Source of the DNA: Leifsonia soli | GTDB lineage: Bacteria > Actinomycetota > Actinomycetes > Actinomycetales > Microbacteriaceae | Length of the DNA: 64,000 nucleotides | Reading direction: 5' to 3' | Assembly: GCF_013408745.1 (NCBI RefSeq) | Contig: NZ_JACCBJ010000001.1 | Coordinates: 434,001-498,000, forward strand | In this document: positions 16,360 through 25,067 of the stretch, piece by piece | Layout of the letters: the number at the start of each line of letters is the position of its first letter | Numbering within the stretch: position 1 is the first letter of the stretch | Program-made: the position numbers and the translations under genes | Notes under the pieces: generated by a model | Told to the model about the DNA's origin: nothing | Seen by the model: only the letters and a program-made list of their open reading frames with translations | Database searches by the model: none

Positions 16360-16953
16360 ATGACGGATGAGTGGAGACCCGAACGCGGTGAGCTTGCCCT
16401 CGTCGGCGACAGCCTGACGCAGGGCGGCGACTGGGATGCGCTGCTTCCCGGTGAGGCGGTTCGCAACTTCGGGATGGCCGGCGACACCACCGACGACGTC
16501 CTCGCGCGACTCGGGGACGTGATCGACGCGCGGCCCGCGCTGATCGCCCTCCTCGTCGGCACCAACGACCTGGCCTGGCGCCGCTCGGTGGAGCACGTCG
16601 TCCGCAACATCGAGACCATGCTGGTGACGCTCCGCAAGGAGCTGCCGGAGACGCGCATTCTGGCCCAGTCCGTGATGCCGCGAGGGCACGAGTTCGCCGA
16701 CCAGATCCGCGACATCAACCGGCACCTGTGGCAGTTCGCCCCGACCGTGCACGCCGGCTGGCTCGACCTGTGGCCGGCCATGGCGCTGGAGGACGGCGAG
16801 CTGAACCCCGCGTACACCGAGGACCGTCTGCACCTCAATGCCGAGGGCTACCGCGTGTGGGCCGGCGAGCTCATCCCCGCGCTGGAGCGCATCCGCGAGC
16901 TGCCGCCGTCGAGCCGCGCCATCACCCTCCCCGACCTCGGCGGCGCCGCCTAG
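16360..16953 (+). CDS. SGNH/GDSL-type hydrolase
   Basis: 197-residue SGNH hydrolase. Block I is LVGDSLTQGG with nucleophile Ser18, the oxyanion Gly is in FGMAGDTTDD, block III VGTNDLAW supplies Asn, and block V DRLHLNAEGY supplies the catalytic Asp and His. This size and the DxxH spacing match cytosolic lysophospholipase L1/acylhydrolase-like members. There is no signal peptide, so it acts in the cytosol, perhaps on acyl or acetyl esters of sugars; the substrate is unknown. It stands apart from the preceding operon by 87 bases. Confidence 0.88.
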   Translation: MTDEWRPERGELALVGDSLTQGGDWDALLPGEAVRNFGMAGDTTDDVLARLGDVIDARPALIALLVGTNDLAWRRSVEHVVRNIETMLVTLRKELPETRILAQSVMPRGHEFADQIRDINRHLWQFAPTVHAGWLDLWPAMALEDGELNPAYTEDRLHLNAEGYRVWAGELIPALERIRELPPSSRAITLPDLGGAA

Positions 16954-16974
16954 CCGCCCACCCTCCTCGCCCCG

Positions 16975-17040
16975 CCGTCGAGTCCGCGATCTTTGCACGC
17001 GACGCGCCGTGCGGGCGTGCAAAGTTTGCGGACTCGACGG
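16975..17040. repeat. 66-bp palindromic element, copy C
   Basis: 26-base arms with a 14-base loop, between convergent gene ends (esterase stop at 16953, PucR stop at 17060). The loop starts GACGCGCCGTG as in copy A. Bases at the inner end of the arms, CTTTGCACGC and GCGTGCAAAG, pair perfectly; only three base pairs in the middle of the stem are mismatched. Confidence 0.9.
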
Positions 17041-17059
17041 TGGGGGACAGGCGGACGGG

Positions 17060-18574
17060 TCAGCGGCGGAGCGCGCGGCAGGCGAGGTGCACGGCGAGGC
17101 GCGTCTCGGGGTCGGCGAGGTCGAGACCGAGCAGCTCCTGGGCGCGCGCGACGCGGGTGGAGACGGTGTTGCGGTGCAGACCGAGCGCCTCGGCGGTCGC
17201 CGCGATGCCCGACTCGTGGTCCAGGTACGCGGCGAGGGTCTCCACGAGCTCCGGCCCGCGGGCGAGAAGCGGGGCGAGCAGGGATTCCGCCGCGGGGACG
17301 AACGTGTCGCTCTCGGTCCACGACAGCAGCAGCTGCTCCAGTCCGAGCGCGTCGATCCGCACGAAGTAGCCCGTCGCCGAGCGGCCGGCAGCGATGCGCG
17401 CGGCGTCCGAGGCCCCGTCGATTGTGGCGACGAGTCCGGTAGCGCCGCCCTCCAGCGTCCCGACCCCTGTCGCGACGTTGAACACGCGGCGGGCGGCCGT
17501 GTGCATCGCGAGCAGCGCCCGCACGCTCTCCTCGACCCGGCTCGGCGACGGCGGAGTGGCGAAGCTGAGCCAGCCCGTCACCCCGCGACCGCTCGTGGCG
17601 GCGTGCGAGTCGACGGGCAGCGCCGTCAGCTCCCGGGCGACCAGGCGCAGCAGTTGGAGGGTGTCGACGCGGGAGCGCCCGACCAGACGGAACCCCAGAT
17701 GGTATCCGGTCGTCCGCCAGCCGCGTTCGAGCATCCGTTGCTCCAACTCGGAGTCGCGGCTGTCGCGCAGCTCCAGGAAGTCGCGCAGCAGGCCGGAGGC
17801 GACCGCCGCATCGTTCACGTCGGCCACCTCGTCGATGAGGATGCGCGCGGCGACCGCGGGCATGGCCACCTCCGCTGCGACCGCCAGGGCGCTCAGCTGC
17901 ACGGCGCCGAGGCCCCGGCCGAAGACCGCCAGCCGGAGGCCGGCGCGGCTCGGGCTGTCCACCCGGACGGAGGCGGCGGACCCCTCCGGGAGTTCGACGG
18001 TGCTGATCCAGGGGCCGAAGTCGATCGCGGCGTGGACGGAGGCGGGCAGCGCTTCCCCCGCCTCCAGCAGCACGCCTTCACTGTCGATCAGGGCGACGCC
18101 ATGGCCCACGCTGGCGGAGAGGTGCCGCAGCAGATCCGCGAGGTTGTCCGCGTGGTACTCGATCGACTGCGCGACGCGCCGGACGTACCCGAGAGTGAGC
18201 GCGTCCCGTCCTTCGCGCAGCTCCCACCCGGCGCGGGCGAGCGCCATCGGGTCGGCCGCGCCGAGGAGCGCCAGCCCGAGGCGCTCCGCGAGGGAGCGGG
18301 TGCCCGCACCGAACCCCTCCGCCTCGGGGAGCACCAGCCCGCGGTAGCCGCGGTCGCGGACGCGGCGCACCAGCGCATCCTGCTGCCACGGCGTCGCCGG
18401 CGGCGGGACCGTGAGCACGGCGAGTCGTCCGTCTCCCTCGTCCGGCAGCCCGGACTCGTCCGCGGCGACGACGAGTTCACGCCACACGACGGACGGCTGC
18501 GCCCCCGCGATGGCGCGCAGTCCGCCGTTCGCGGGATGCGCGAACAGGGCCGCGAGGTCGAGTCCGTCGCTCAC
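17060..18574 (-). CDS. PucR/CdaR family transcriptional regulator
   Basis: 504 residues. The N-terminal about 130 residues look like the PucR purine-catabolism sensing domain, the centre like a GGDEF-related CdaR domain, and the C-terminus is the family helix-turn-helix (YLDHESGIAATAEALGLHRNTVSTRVARAQELLGLDL). PucR proteins activate purine, hydantoin and related nitrogen-catabolic genes. It is the last gene of the operon with the three DUF917 genes, hydantoinase-like gene and NCS1 permease, and overlaps the upstream gene by four bases (GTGA), so it is probably the cognate regulator. GGAGG precedes the GTG. Confidence 0.9.
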   Translation of the reverse strand: MSDGLDLAALFAHPANGGLRAIAGAQPSVVWRELVVAADESGLPDEGDGRLAVLTVPPPATPWQQDALVRRVRDRGYRGLVLPEAEGFGAGTRSLAERLGLALLGAADPMALARAGWELREGRDALTLGYVRRVAQSIEYHADNLADLLRHLSASVGHGVALIDSEGVLLEAGEALPASVHAAIDFGPWISTVELPEGSAASVRVDSPSRAGLRLAVFGRGLGAVQLSALAVAAEVAMPAVAARILIDEVADVNDAAVASGLLRDFLELRDSRDSELEQRMLERGWRTTGYHLGFRLVGRSRVDTLQLLRLVARELTALPVDSHAATSGRGVTGWLSFATPPSPSRVEESVRALLAMHTAARRVFNVATGVGTLEGGATGLVATIDGASDAARIAAGRSATGYFVRIDALGLEQLLLSWTESDTFVPAAESLLAPLLARGPELVETLAAYLDHESGIAATAEALGLHRNTVSTRVARAQELLGLDLADPETRLAVHLACRALRR

Positions 18575-19599
18575 GCGTGCACCTCCAGTCCGCGCAGGCC
18601 GAAACCGGCGGGCGTGATGTGCCGCTCGCGGTCGGGGGAGGCGGTCCACCAGGCCGGGGCCGCCAGCGCGAGCACGATCACGTTGCGGGCCAGGGTGATC
18701 TCGTCGACCTGCAGCACGTCGCCCGAGACGGAGTCGAGCGCGACGATGATCTCCGGGCTCGCGGCGGTGGTCAGGCCGTCGCGCACGACGGCCAGCAGCT
18801 CCGATCGCGCCACGAGCCGCAGCAGGGCGCCGTCGTCGCCGTCGAGCTGGATGGCGCTGACGTACGGGTCCTCGACGGAGGCCTGGACGCCGCTCACCCG
18901 TCCCGTCGCGAGCAGCCGGGCGTCGATGGCCTCCGCGAGGGCGGAGGGGGCGAGGGTCCGGTCGGCGCTGCCGAGGCCGAGACGGAGGGCGCGCCCGGCC
19001 GTGCCGACCACGCCGTGCTCGACGAGATCGCCGACGGTGAAGCCGGCGACGAGCACGGCACCGGCGCCTCCCGCCTGAACGATGGCGGCGCGCACCTGAC
19101 TCTCGACGTCCGCCGGCCGGGCGGTGTCGATCACGACGACGCCGCCTCCGGTGTCGCAGACCGCGACCACGCCGGGGACGGCGTCCACCAGCAGCGAGAT
19201 CTGGTCGAGCCGGGGGAGCGCCCGGCCCATCAGGTCGGCGTCGACGAGGTCGAGGCGGTCGGCGAGGAGCAGCGGGCTGAGCCCGTTCATCCCGGAGCCC
19301 TCGAGCCCGCACACCGCGCTGGCGCGCACCCCGGTCCAGCGCTCGGCGGCCGCCAGCAGCGGCCCGAACGCGTCCGCCGCCGGGAGGCGCTCGGTCAGCA
19401 GGTAGGTCGACCCGGCGAACGCGACGGCGACGCACGGAGTGGCCGGGTCGAACGCGTCCGGCTCCCGCAGCACGATCGGCCAGATGGGGGCGTCCTGCAC
19501 CATCAGCTCCAGCATCGTCGTGGCGCCGCCGCCCCCGGAGCCGAGCAGCGAGAAGCCCCGGGCGAGAGCCGGCAGGCTCTCCTGGCCGAGAGTTCTCAT
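18571..19599 (-). CDS. DUF917 / S-methyl-thiohydantoin desulfurase-like protein 1 (short, divergent)
   Basis: 342 residues of the DUF917 family, now associated with S-methyl-thiohydantoin desulfurase. The Gly-rich start LLGSGGGGATTMLEL corresponds to LGTGGGGDPYIG of the two paralogues but lacks the Asp-Pro, and the C-terminal GLRYGQRV motif is also missing. It may therefore be a non-catalytic subunit or use another substrate. The Gly-Met-Gly block reads ADLMGRALPRLDQ where the others have ADGMGRAFPEL. ATG start with GGAGG and a TACGCT box seven bases upstream, so an internal promoter is possible. Stop overlaps the PucR start. Confidence 0.85.
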   Translation of the reverse strand: MRTLGQESLPALARGFSLLGSGGGGATTMLELMVQDAPIWPIVLREPDAFDPATPCVAVAFAGSTYLLTERLPAADAFGPLLAAAERWTGVRASAVCGLEGSGMNGLSPLLLADRLDLVDADLMGRALPRLDQISLLVDAVPGVVAVCDTGGGVVVIDTARPADVESQVRAAIVQAGGAGAVLVAGFTVGDLVEHGVVGTAGRALRLGLGSADRTLAPSALAEAIDARLLATGRVSGVQASVEDPYVSAIQLDGDDGALLRLVARSELLAVVRDGLTTAASPEIIVALDSVSGDVLQVDEITLARNVIVLALAAPAWWTASPDRERHITPAGFGLRGLEVHA

Positions 19600-19637
19600 G
19601 TCCTCCAGCGTAGGCGGCGACGGCCGCGGCGGCGGCG

Positions 19638-20780
19638 TCAGACCAGCGCCCGCGCCGACTCGACCGGGACGAACTCCTCGGTCAGCCCGAAGGCGCGCGG
19701 GCCGAACGCGGCGAGCGCTGCCGGCGTCCGCATCATCTCCGGGGTCGAGATGCCGAGCACCCGGACGCGCTGCCCGTACCGCAGCCCCTCCGTGGTGATC
19801 GGCTCTCCCGACTCGATGTCGGTGACGCAGATCAGGTCGGGGACGATCGCGACGAGCTCGCCGTCGCGGTGCGCCGTGAGGTTCTCGTTCTGGAAGCGGA
19901 TCTCGAGCGTGCCGCCGGAGGCGCCCGCGCTGCCCGACCCTGTGCCGTCCAGGGCGGAGATGGTCGCGCGTCCTTTCGCGAACCCCTCGGTGGTGCGGCG
20001 TTCCACGTCCGTGACCTTGCCGGCGAACAGCTCCCGGACCTCCGAATAGAGGGTCGTCGAGAGGGTGTGCGCGATCGCCTCGAACGGCGACCGGTGCTCC
20101 TCCCGCGCAACGCGGATGGCCCGCCCGAGGGCGAGCGCCATCGAGAGGGTGCGCGGGACGGCGGTGCGCTTCACGTCCGCACCGCTCATCGCGTACTCCG
20201 CGATGTGCCCGACACCGCCGAGCCGGATGGTGACGCCGCGCGCCAGCCACTCCATCTGCCGGTCGTCGTCGCCGGTGTCGATGATCACCGTCTCGCCGCG
20301 CTCGCCGGCCAGCGCCAGCGGGGAGCCGTGCACGCCGTAGACGGCGAAGGTCTCCATCGAGAGCTCGGGGAAGGCACGGCCCATGCCGTCCGCATCCACG
20401 ACGGGAAGACCGGTCTCGGCGGCGACGATGAGCGGGATCATCGAGTTGATCCCGCCGCACTCGATCGGCATGGTCGCGTCGGCGGAGCGCCCGAGGTGGG
20501 CCTCGAGCGTCCGCAGGGCGAGCGTCGGCTCGGTGCCGGCCGGGATCTTCTCGATCATCACCGTCGGCGCGCCCATCTGGGCGGTGGGGATGACGAACGT
20601 GTCGTCGGCCAGGTCGTCCGGATCCAGGATGGTGATGCCGCGGTCTCCGATGCCCCGCTCGCTCAGCACTCGGGCGACGAGCATCTGGCCGATGTAGGGG
20701 TCGCCGCCCCCGCCGGTGCCGAGGAGGGTCGCCCCACGGGCGAGGTCGGGCAGGTCGGCCGCGGTCAGCGTCCAGCTCAC
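19638..20780 (-). CDS. DUF917 / S-methyl-thiohydantoin desulfurase-like protein 2
   Basis: 380 residues, full-length family member. Motifs: GATLLGTGGGGDPYIGQML at the N-terminus, MGAPTVMIEKIPAG, ECGGINSMIPLIVAAETGLPVVDADGMGRAFPEL, and the C-terminal GEPITTEGLRYGQRVRVLGI. It is clearly related to the next upstream gene, sharing these blocks nearly word for word, so the two arose by duplication. Function by family: processing of five-membered hydantoin-type rings, often together with a hydantoinase A-like protein. GTG start overlaps the stop of the upstream gene (GTGA). Confidence 0.9.
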   Translation of the reverse strand: MSWTLTAADLPDLARGATLLGTGGGGDPYIGQMLVARVLSERGIGDRGITILDPDDLADDTFVIPTAQMGAPTVMIEKIPAGTEPTLALRTLEAHLGRSADATMPIECGGINSMIPLIVAAETGLPVVDADGMGRAFPELSMETFAVYGVHGSPLALAGERGETVIIDTGDDDRQMEWLARGVTIRLGGVGHIAEYAMSGADVKRTAVPRTLSMALALGRAIRVAREEHRSPFEAIAHTLSTTLYSEVRELFAGKVTDVERRTTEGFAKGRATISALDGTGSGSAGASGGTLEIRFQNENLTAHRDGELVAIVPDLICVTDIESGEPITTEGLRYGQRVRVLGISTPEMMRTPAALAAFGPRAFGLTEEFVPVESARALV

Positions 20781-21871
20781 GCGGTCACCCCCTCGAGCAC
20801 GCGCTCCGCCGTCCCGTCGAAGCGGTGCGACGGCAGGTCGTAGCCGAAGTATCCGGGGCCGACCATGGCCAGCGCCTCGGCGCTGTGCCAGCGCGGGTCG
20901 CTGGGTGCGGCGATCACGCGCACGCGCTGCCCGTACCGCAGGCCCTCGGTGGTGATCGGCTCTCCGCTCTCGGCGTCGAGCACGATGATCAGGTCGGGCG
21001 TCGTCACGAAGACCTCGTCCCCGGACCGCGCGATCAGGTGCTCGTTCTGGAAGGCGAGGTCGAGCGACGAGTCCGCGCCATCGATGCGGGCGCGTCCCCG
21101 GGCGAACCCGGCCGTGGTGCCGCGCTCCACATCCACCACCTTGCCGGAGAAGAACTCGCGCCCGCCGAGCAGCTCGACGGTCGCGGCGACCGCGTCGGCC
21201 TTCGCGGCACGCGCGGCGGTGATCCCGGAGCCGATGGCGAGGCAGTGCGCCAGCGAACCCGGCACCAGGGCCTCCCGGGCCACGGACCCGCTCATCGGGA
21301 AGCCGGAGATCATGATCGAGCAGCCCATCTCGACGCACGCCACCCGGGCGATGCGCTCGGTCCAGTGGTTGTCGGCGGTGTTCAGGACGCCGACGTTGCC
21401 CTTCTCATCGCCGAAGGCGAGCGGGGACGCCGTGACGCCGTACAGGGTCGGAAGCACCATCTGCAGTTCGGGGAAGGCGCGGCCCATGCCGTCCGCGTCG
21501 ACCAGCGGCAGACCGAGCGCGGCGGCAGCGGCGACCGGGATGGTGGAGTTGACTCCGCCGATCTCGGCGCACGCCACGTGGGTCACCGGGCGGCCGAGGT
21601 AGGTGTCGAGCGCGTGGACGGGCGCGATCACCTCCTCGAGGCTGGGCAGCTTCTCGACCATGACCGTCGGGGCGCCCATCATCGCCACCGTGAGCACCAG
21701 GGCGTCGTCGGGCACTTCGTCGAGCGAGACGACCGTCACCGGGCCGTGCTCGGCGAGCGCCTGCGCGGCCAGCAGCGACCCGATGTAGGGGTCGCCGCCT
21801 CCTCCGGTCCCGAGCACGGCCGCACCGCGCGCGAGCTCGGCGATCCGGTCGGCGGTCAGCGTCCAGCTCAT
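20777..21871 (-). CDS. DUF917 / S-methyl-thiohydantoin desulfurase-like protein 3
   Basis: 364 residues. Starts MSWTLTADRIAELARG, with GTGGGGDPYIGSLL, MGAPTVMVEKLPS, ACAEIGGVNSTIPVAAAAALGLPLVDADGMGRAFPEL and GEPITTEGLRYGQRVRV, the same landmarks as paralogue 2. Differences between them cluster in the middle region (for example the NTADNHWTERIARVACVEMG stretch), which suggests different subunits or substrates. Lies between the hydantoinase-like gene and paralogue 2, with 4-base overlaps on both sides, so all are translated from one message. Confidence 0.9.
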   Translation of the reverse strand: MSWTLTADRIAELARGAAVLGTGGGGDPYIGSLLAAQALAEHGPVTVVSLDEVPDDALVLTVAMMGAPTVMVEKLPSLEEVIAPVHALDTYLGRPVTHVACAEIGGVNSTIPVAAAAALGLPLVDADGMGRAFPELQMVLPTLYGVTASPLAFGDEKGNVGVLNTADNHWTERIARVACVEMGCSIMISGFPMSGSVAREALVPGSLAHCLAIGSGITAARAAKADAVAATVELLGGREFFSGKVVDVERGTTAGFARGRARIDGADSSLDLAFQNEHLIARSGDEVFVTTPDLIIVLDAESGEPITTEGLRYGQRVRVIAAPSDPRWHSAEALAMVGPGYFGYDLPSHRFDGTAERVLEGVTA

Positions 21872-23421
21872 ACCCGCACCTCCATCGCCAGATCGCCGAC
21901 GGCCTTGACCCGGATGCGCGTCGCGTTCCCGGGAAGGTAGGGGATGGGCACCTCGTCGAAGTCGACGATCGCGACCGACGTGGGGGAGGCGCCGGCCGCG
22001 ATCGCCTTATCCACCGCCTCCGCCCGAACGGCGGCGATGGCCTCATCGCGGCGGCCGGGCTCGACGGCGTACACCTTGTCGATCTCGCCCCCGACCTGTG
22101 CGATGGATGCGCCGATCGCGTTCGCGACGGCGTAGTTGTCGGGCCGGTGCACGGCGCCGAAGATGGGCAGCTCCTCCGGCAGCAGGATGGACCCGCCGCC
22201 CACCGCCACGACGGGGATGGGGTCGGGCGAGGTGCGCATCCGGTCGACGGCCTCCGCGACGCGTTCGGCGATGCGGTCGAGCACGCGCTGCACGAACGCA
22301 GGATCGAGGTGGGCGACCTTCGCCGGGTCGCCGATGACGGCGCGGCCCGCCGCAACGGCGACGTCCGTCGCCGTCAGGGTGGACCCGCCGAAGACGAGGG
22401 CCTCGGAGGTCAGCCGGTAGCCGACGGACTCCGGACCGACCTCGGCCGTCTTGGTGTCGACGATGGACCCGCCGCCGATGCCGATCGAGAGCACATCCGG
22501 CATCCGGAAGTTGGTGCGGACACCGGCGACCTTGACCTCGTTCGCGGTCTCGCGCGGGAAGCCGTTGACGAGGAGGCCGATGTCGGCCGTGGTGCCGCCG
22601 ATGTCGACGACCGCGCAGGTCGAGAGACCACTGGTCAGGGCGGCTCCGCGCATCGAGTTGGTGGGGCCGGAGGCGAACGTGGCGACCGGGTAGAGGCGCA
22701 CGTAGTCCTCGTCCATCAGCGTCCCGTCGTTCTGGCTGAGGAAGATGGGCGCGTCGATGCCCTGCGCGCGGACGGCCGAGGTGAGGCCGTCGACGATCTC
22801 GGAGGCGAGCTCCCGCAGCGCCGCGTTGATGATGGTGGCGTTCTCGCGCTCGAGGAGCCCGATCCGGCCGATCTCGTGCGACAGCGAGATCGCGACGCCG
22901 TCGCCCAGCTCGTCGCCAAGGATGGCCGCGGCCTGCGTCTCCACGTCGTGGTTCACGGGCGAGAAGACGGAGGAGATGGCCACCGACCGCACCCCGTTCG
23001 CCGCCATGTCCGCCGCGATGCCCTTGAGCTCTGCGACGTCGATCGGCGAGATCGGACGGCCGTCGAACTCGTAGCCGCCGTGCGCGAGGTAGCTGCGGCC
23101 GCCGATGGCGCCGATGAGCGACTCCGGCCAGTCCACCAGCGGAGGCAGGGCACGGGTCGCGGGCAGGCCGAGGCGAAGCGCGGCGGTGGGCGCCAGGCGC
23201 TTCGCCTCGACGAGCGCGTTGATGAAGTGCGTCGTGCCGATCATCACCGCCTGGATGTCGTCGCCCCGGAAGTCCCGCGCCGCCCGCAGCGCTTCGATCG
23301 CGCTCACGATGCCGCTGGTGACATCCGGGCTCGTCGAGTTCTTCACGCCGGCCAGGGTGGTCCGGCCGTCCATGAGCACTGCGTCGGTGTTGGTGCCGCC
23401 GACGTCGATGCCGATATGCAT
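21868..23421 (-). CDS. Hydantoinase/oxoprolinase family protein (HyuA-like)
   Basis: 517 residues of the hydantoinase A/oxoprolinase family, ATP-dependent openers of hydantoin and 5-oxoproline rings. The N-terminal phosphate loop IGIDVGGTNTDAVLMDG and the second one DIGGTTADIGLLVNGFP are the ASKHA-type ATP site; LSHEIGRIGLLERENATIINAAL and PDVLSIGIGGGSIV are further family blocks. It is shorter than classical HyuA (about 690) and no HyuB gene is nearby; instead it is followed by three DUF917 genes. In fungi this short HyuA and DUF917 are found fused, as I recall, which supports a joint reaction. Confidence 0.9.
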   Translation of the reverse strand: MHIGIDVGGTNTDAVLMDGRTTLAGVKNSTSPDVTSGIVSAIEALRAARDFRGDDIQAVMIGTTHFINALVEAKRLAPTAALRLGLPATRALPPLVDWPESLIGAIGGRSYLAHGGYEFDGRPISPIDVAELKGIAADMAANGVRSVAISSVFSPVNHDVETQAAAILGDELGDGVAISLSHEIGRIGLLERENATIINAALRELASEIVDGLTSAVRAQGIDAPIFLSQNDGTLMDEDYVRLYPVATFASGPTNSMRGAALTSGLSTCAVVDIGGTTADIGLLVNGFPRETANEVKVAGVRTNFRMPDVLSIGIGGGSIVDTKTAEVGPESVGYRLTSEALVFGGSTLTATDVAVAAGRAVIGDPAKVAHLDPAFVQRVLDRIAERVAEAVDRMRTSPDPIPVVAVGGGSILLPEELPIFGAVHRPDNYAVANAIGASIAQVGGEIDKVYAVEPGRRDEAIAAVRAEAVDKAIAAGASPTSVAIVDFDEVPIPYLPGNATRIRVKAVGDLAMEVRV

Positions 23422-23465
23422 GTTGTGTCGCTTTCTGTGGTGATGGGCGGTGCGGGAGCCGGAGC

Positions 23466-24851
23466 TCAGTTGGAGGCGACGGCCTCGGGGCCGGACGGGG
23501 AGTCGGCCGTGGGGACCGTCGCCGCGTCCTGCGTGCCGGCAGGCGCCTGGATCGTGGTCGCGCGGCCGACGCCGCGCACCCAGCCGAGCTTGCCGGCGAC
23601 CGTGTAGAGCACGATCGAGAGCAGCAGCGACCAGATGGCCGGGATGCCCCAGGTCACGAAGTACCCGACCAGCGAGGAGACCAGCCACACCAGGAGGGTG
23701 ACGGGGACGATCCGCGGTGCGTACTGGGGGAGGCGCCCGGTCGCGCGGGTCTCGTCGAGGTCGCCGCGCCAGCGCCGCACGAAGAAGTACTCGGCGACCA
23801 TGATGCCGGCGATCGGAGGGAAGGCGACGCCGAGGATCGTGAGGAAGCCGGTGAACTGGGCGAGGATGCCCGCGGCCGCGAGCACCGAGCCGACGATGCC
23901 GAGCACGATCGTGGTGGTCACGCGGTGCAGGTTCTTCGAGAACGCGGTGGAGATGAAGTTCACCAGTCCGAGCGTGGACGAGTAGAGGTTCCAGTCGTTG
24001 ATCTTGAGCGTTCCGGTGATGACGATGATCAGACCGACGAAGCCGATCGACGATGTCACGATCGCGACGATGTCGCCGCTGGCCGCCGCGTGGGCGAGGA
24101 GGACGCCCGCCAGGCCGATCACGAACTCGCCGAGCGTGACGCCCAGCACGGTCTGCTTCACGACGTCTGCCCGGCTGCGGTTGAATCGCGTCATGTCGGC
24201 GGTGATGATCGCGCCGACGATGAGGCTGCCCGCGACGATGCCTGTGCCCTGCCAGACCGACATCGTCGGCCCGGGCGCCGGCGATGTCATCAGCTCGCCG
24301 ATGGAGTGCTTGCTCAGCTCGCTGATGATCGACCAGCCGACGAGGATGAGGAAGAGCGGGACGGTGATGTTCGCCAGCCACTGCATCCCGACGAAGCCGT
24401 ACGCGACGATGGCGGTGACGGCCAGGCCGAACAGCAGGCTCCACACCCACACCGGCATGACGCCGGGCATGAGCACGTTCAGGGACTGGGCCGAGATGGC
24501 GGACTGGATGCCGAACCAGCCGATCAGGCTGATGCCGATCGCCAGGCCGACGAGGGAGGCGCCGATCTCGCCGAAGCCGGTCCAGCGCGCCAGGAGGGCC
24601 GTGTTGAGGCCCTCCTTCTGGCCGATGATGCCGACGATGCACATGATCACCTCGAGGATGATCGAGCCGAGGAGCAGCGCGAGCGCCGCCTCCCCGAAGG
24701 TCATCGAGTAGCCCAGGGTCGCCCCGAGCAGGAACTGCGAGAGAGCCGAGACCTGGCCGAAGCGCTGCACCGCGATCCCGAACCACGGCTTGCGCGCGTC
24801 GGGGGTCACACGGGAGAGGGCGAAGTCGTCGGCATGAGCTGTGCGTGCCAT
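23466..24851 (-). CDS. NCS1 family nucleobase/hydantoin permease
   Basis: 461 residues with about 12 transmembrane helices. Family landmarks: GQVSALSQFLLGATLGYSMTFGEA in helix 1, GWFGIQSAISAQSLN in helix 3, and the NDWNLYSSTLGL segment in helix 8, close to CodB cytosine permease. The NCS1 family also contains Mhp1, the hydantoin transporter of a Microbacterium. As first gene of the hydantoinase-DUF917 operon it most likely imports the ring compound that the operon degrades. AAGGA lies seven bases before the ATG. Hydrophilic C-tail of about 35 residues. Confidence 0.9.
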   Translation of the reverse strand: MARTAHADDFALSRVTPDARKPWFGIAVQRFGQVSALSQFLLGATLGYSMTFGEAALALLLGSIILEVIMCIVGIIGQKEGLNTALLARWTGFGEIGASLVGLAIGISLIGWFGIQSAISAQSLNVLMPGVMPVWVWSLLFGLAVTAIVAYGFVGMQWLANITVPLFLILVGWSIISELSKHSIGELMTSPAPGPTMSVWQGTGIVAGSLIVGAIITADMTRFNRSRADVVKQTVLGVTLGEFVIGLAGVLLAHAAASGDIVAIVTSSIGFVGLIIVITGTLKINDWNLYSSTLGLVNFISTAFSKNLHRVTTTIVLGIVGSVLAAAGILAQFTGFLTILGVAFPPIAGIMVAEYFFVRRWRGDLDETRATGRLPQYAPRIVPVTLLVWLVSSLVGYFVTWGIPAIWSLLLSIVLYTVAGKLGWVRGVGRATTIQAPAGTQDAATVPTADSPSGPEAVASN

Positions 24852-24990
24852 TGGGAGTCCTTCATACGGGTGGGAGGGGGACGGTTGCCCGAAACCGTAG
24901 TAACCGCCTCCCCCTCGACGGAATGTGCAACCCGCACGACTTCGCCGCCCACCTGTGCACATCGCACACCCCCTCCCTCCATCCGCCCCA

Positions 24991-25056
24991 CCGTCGAGTC
25001 CGCGATCTTTGTACGCGAAACGCCGCGGGAGCGTGCAAAGTTTGCGGACTCGACGG
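24991..25056. repeat. 66-bp palindromic element, copy D
   Basis: 26-base arms and 14-base loop as in the other copies, ending 11 bases before the stop codon of the M20 gene (minus strand) and 139 bases upstream of the NCS1 start. It is thus downstream of one minus-strand gene and upstream of the next, the only copy (with A) not between convergent genes. It could end the M20 transcript before the permease promoter. Confidence 0.9.
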
Positions 25057-25067
25057 TGGGGGTGGGG

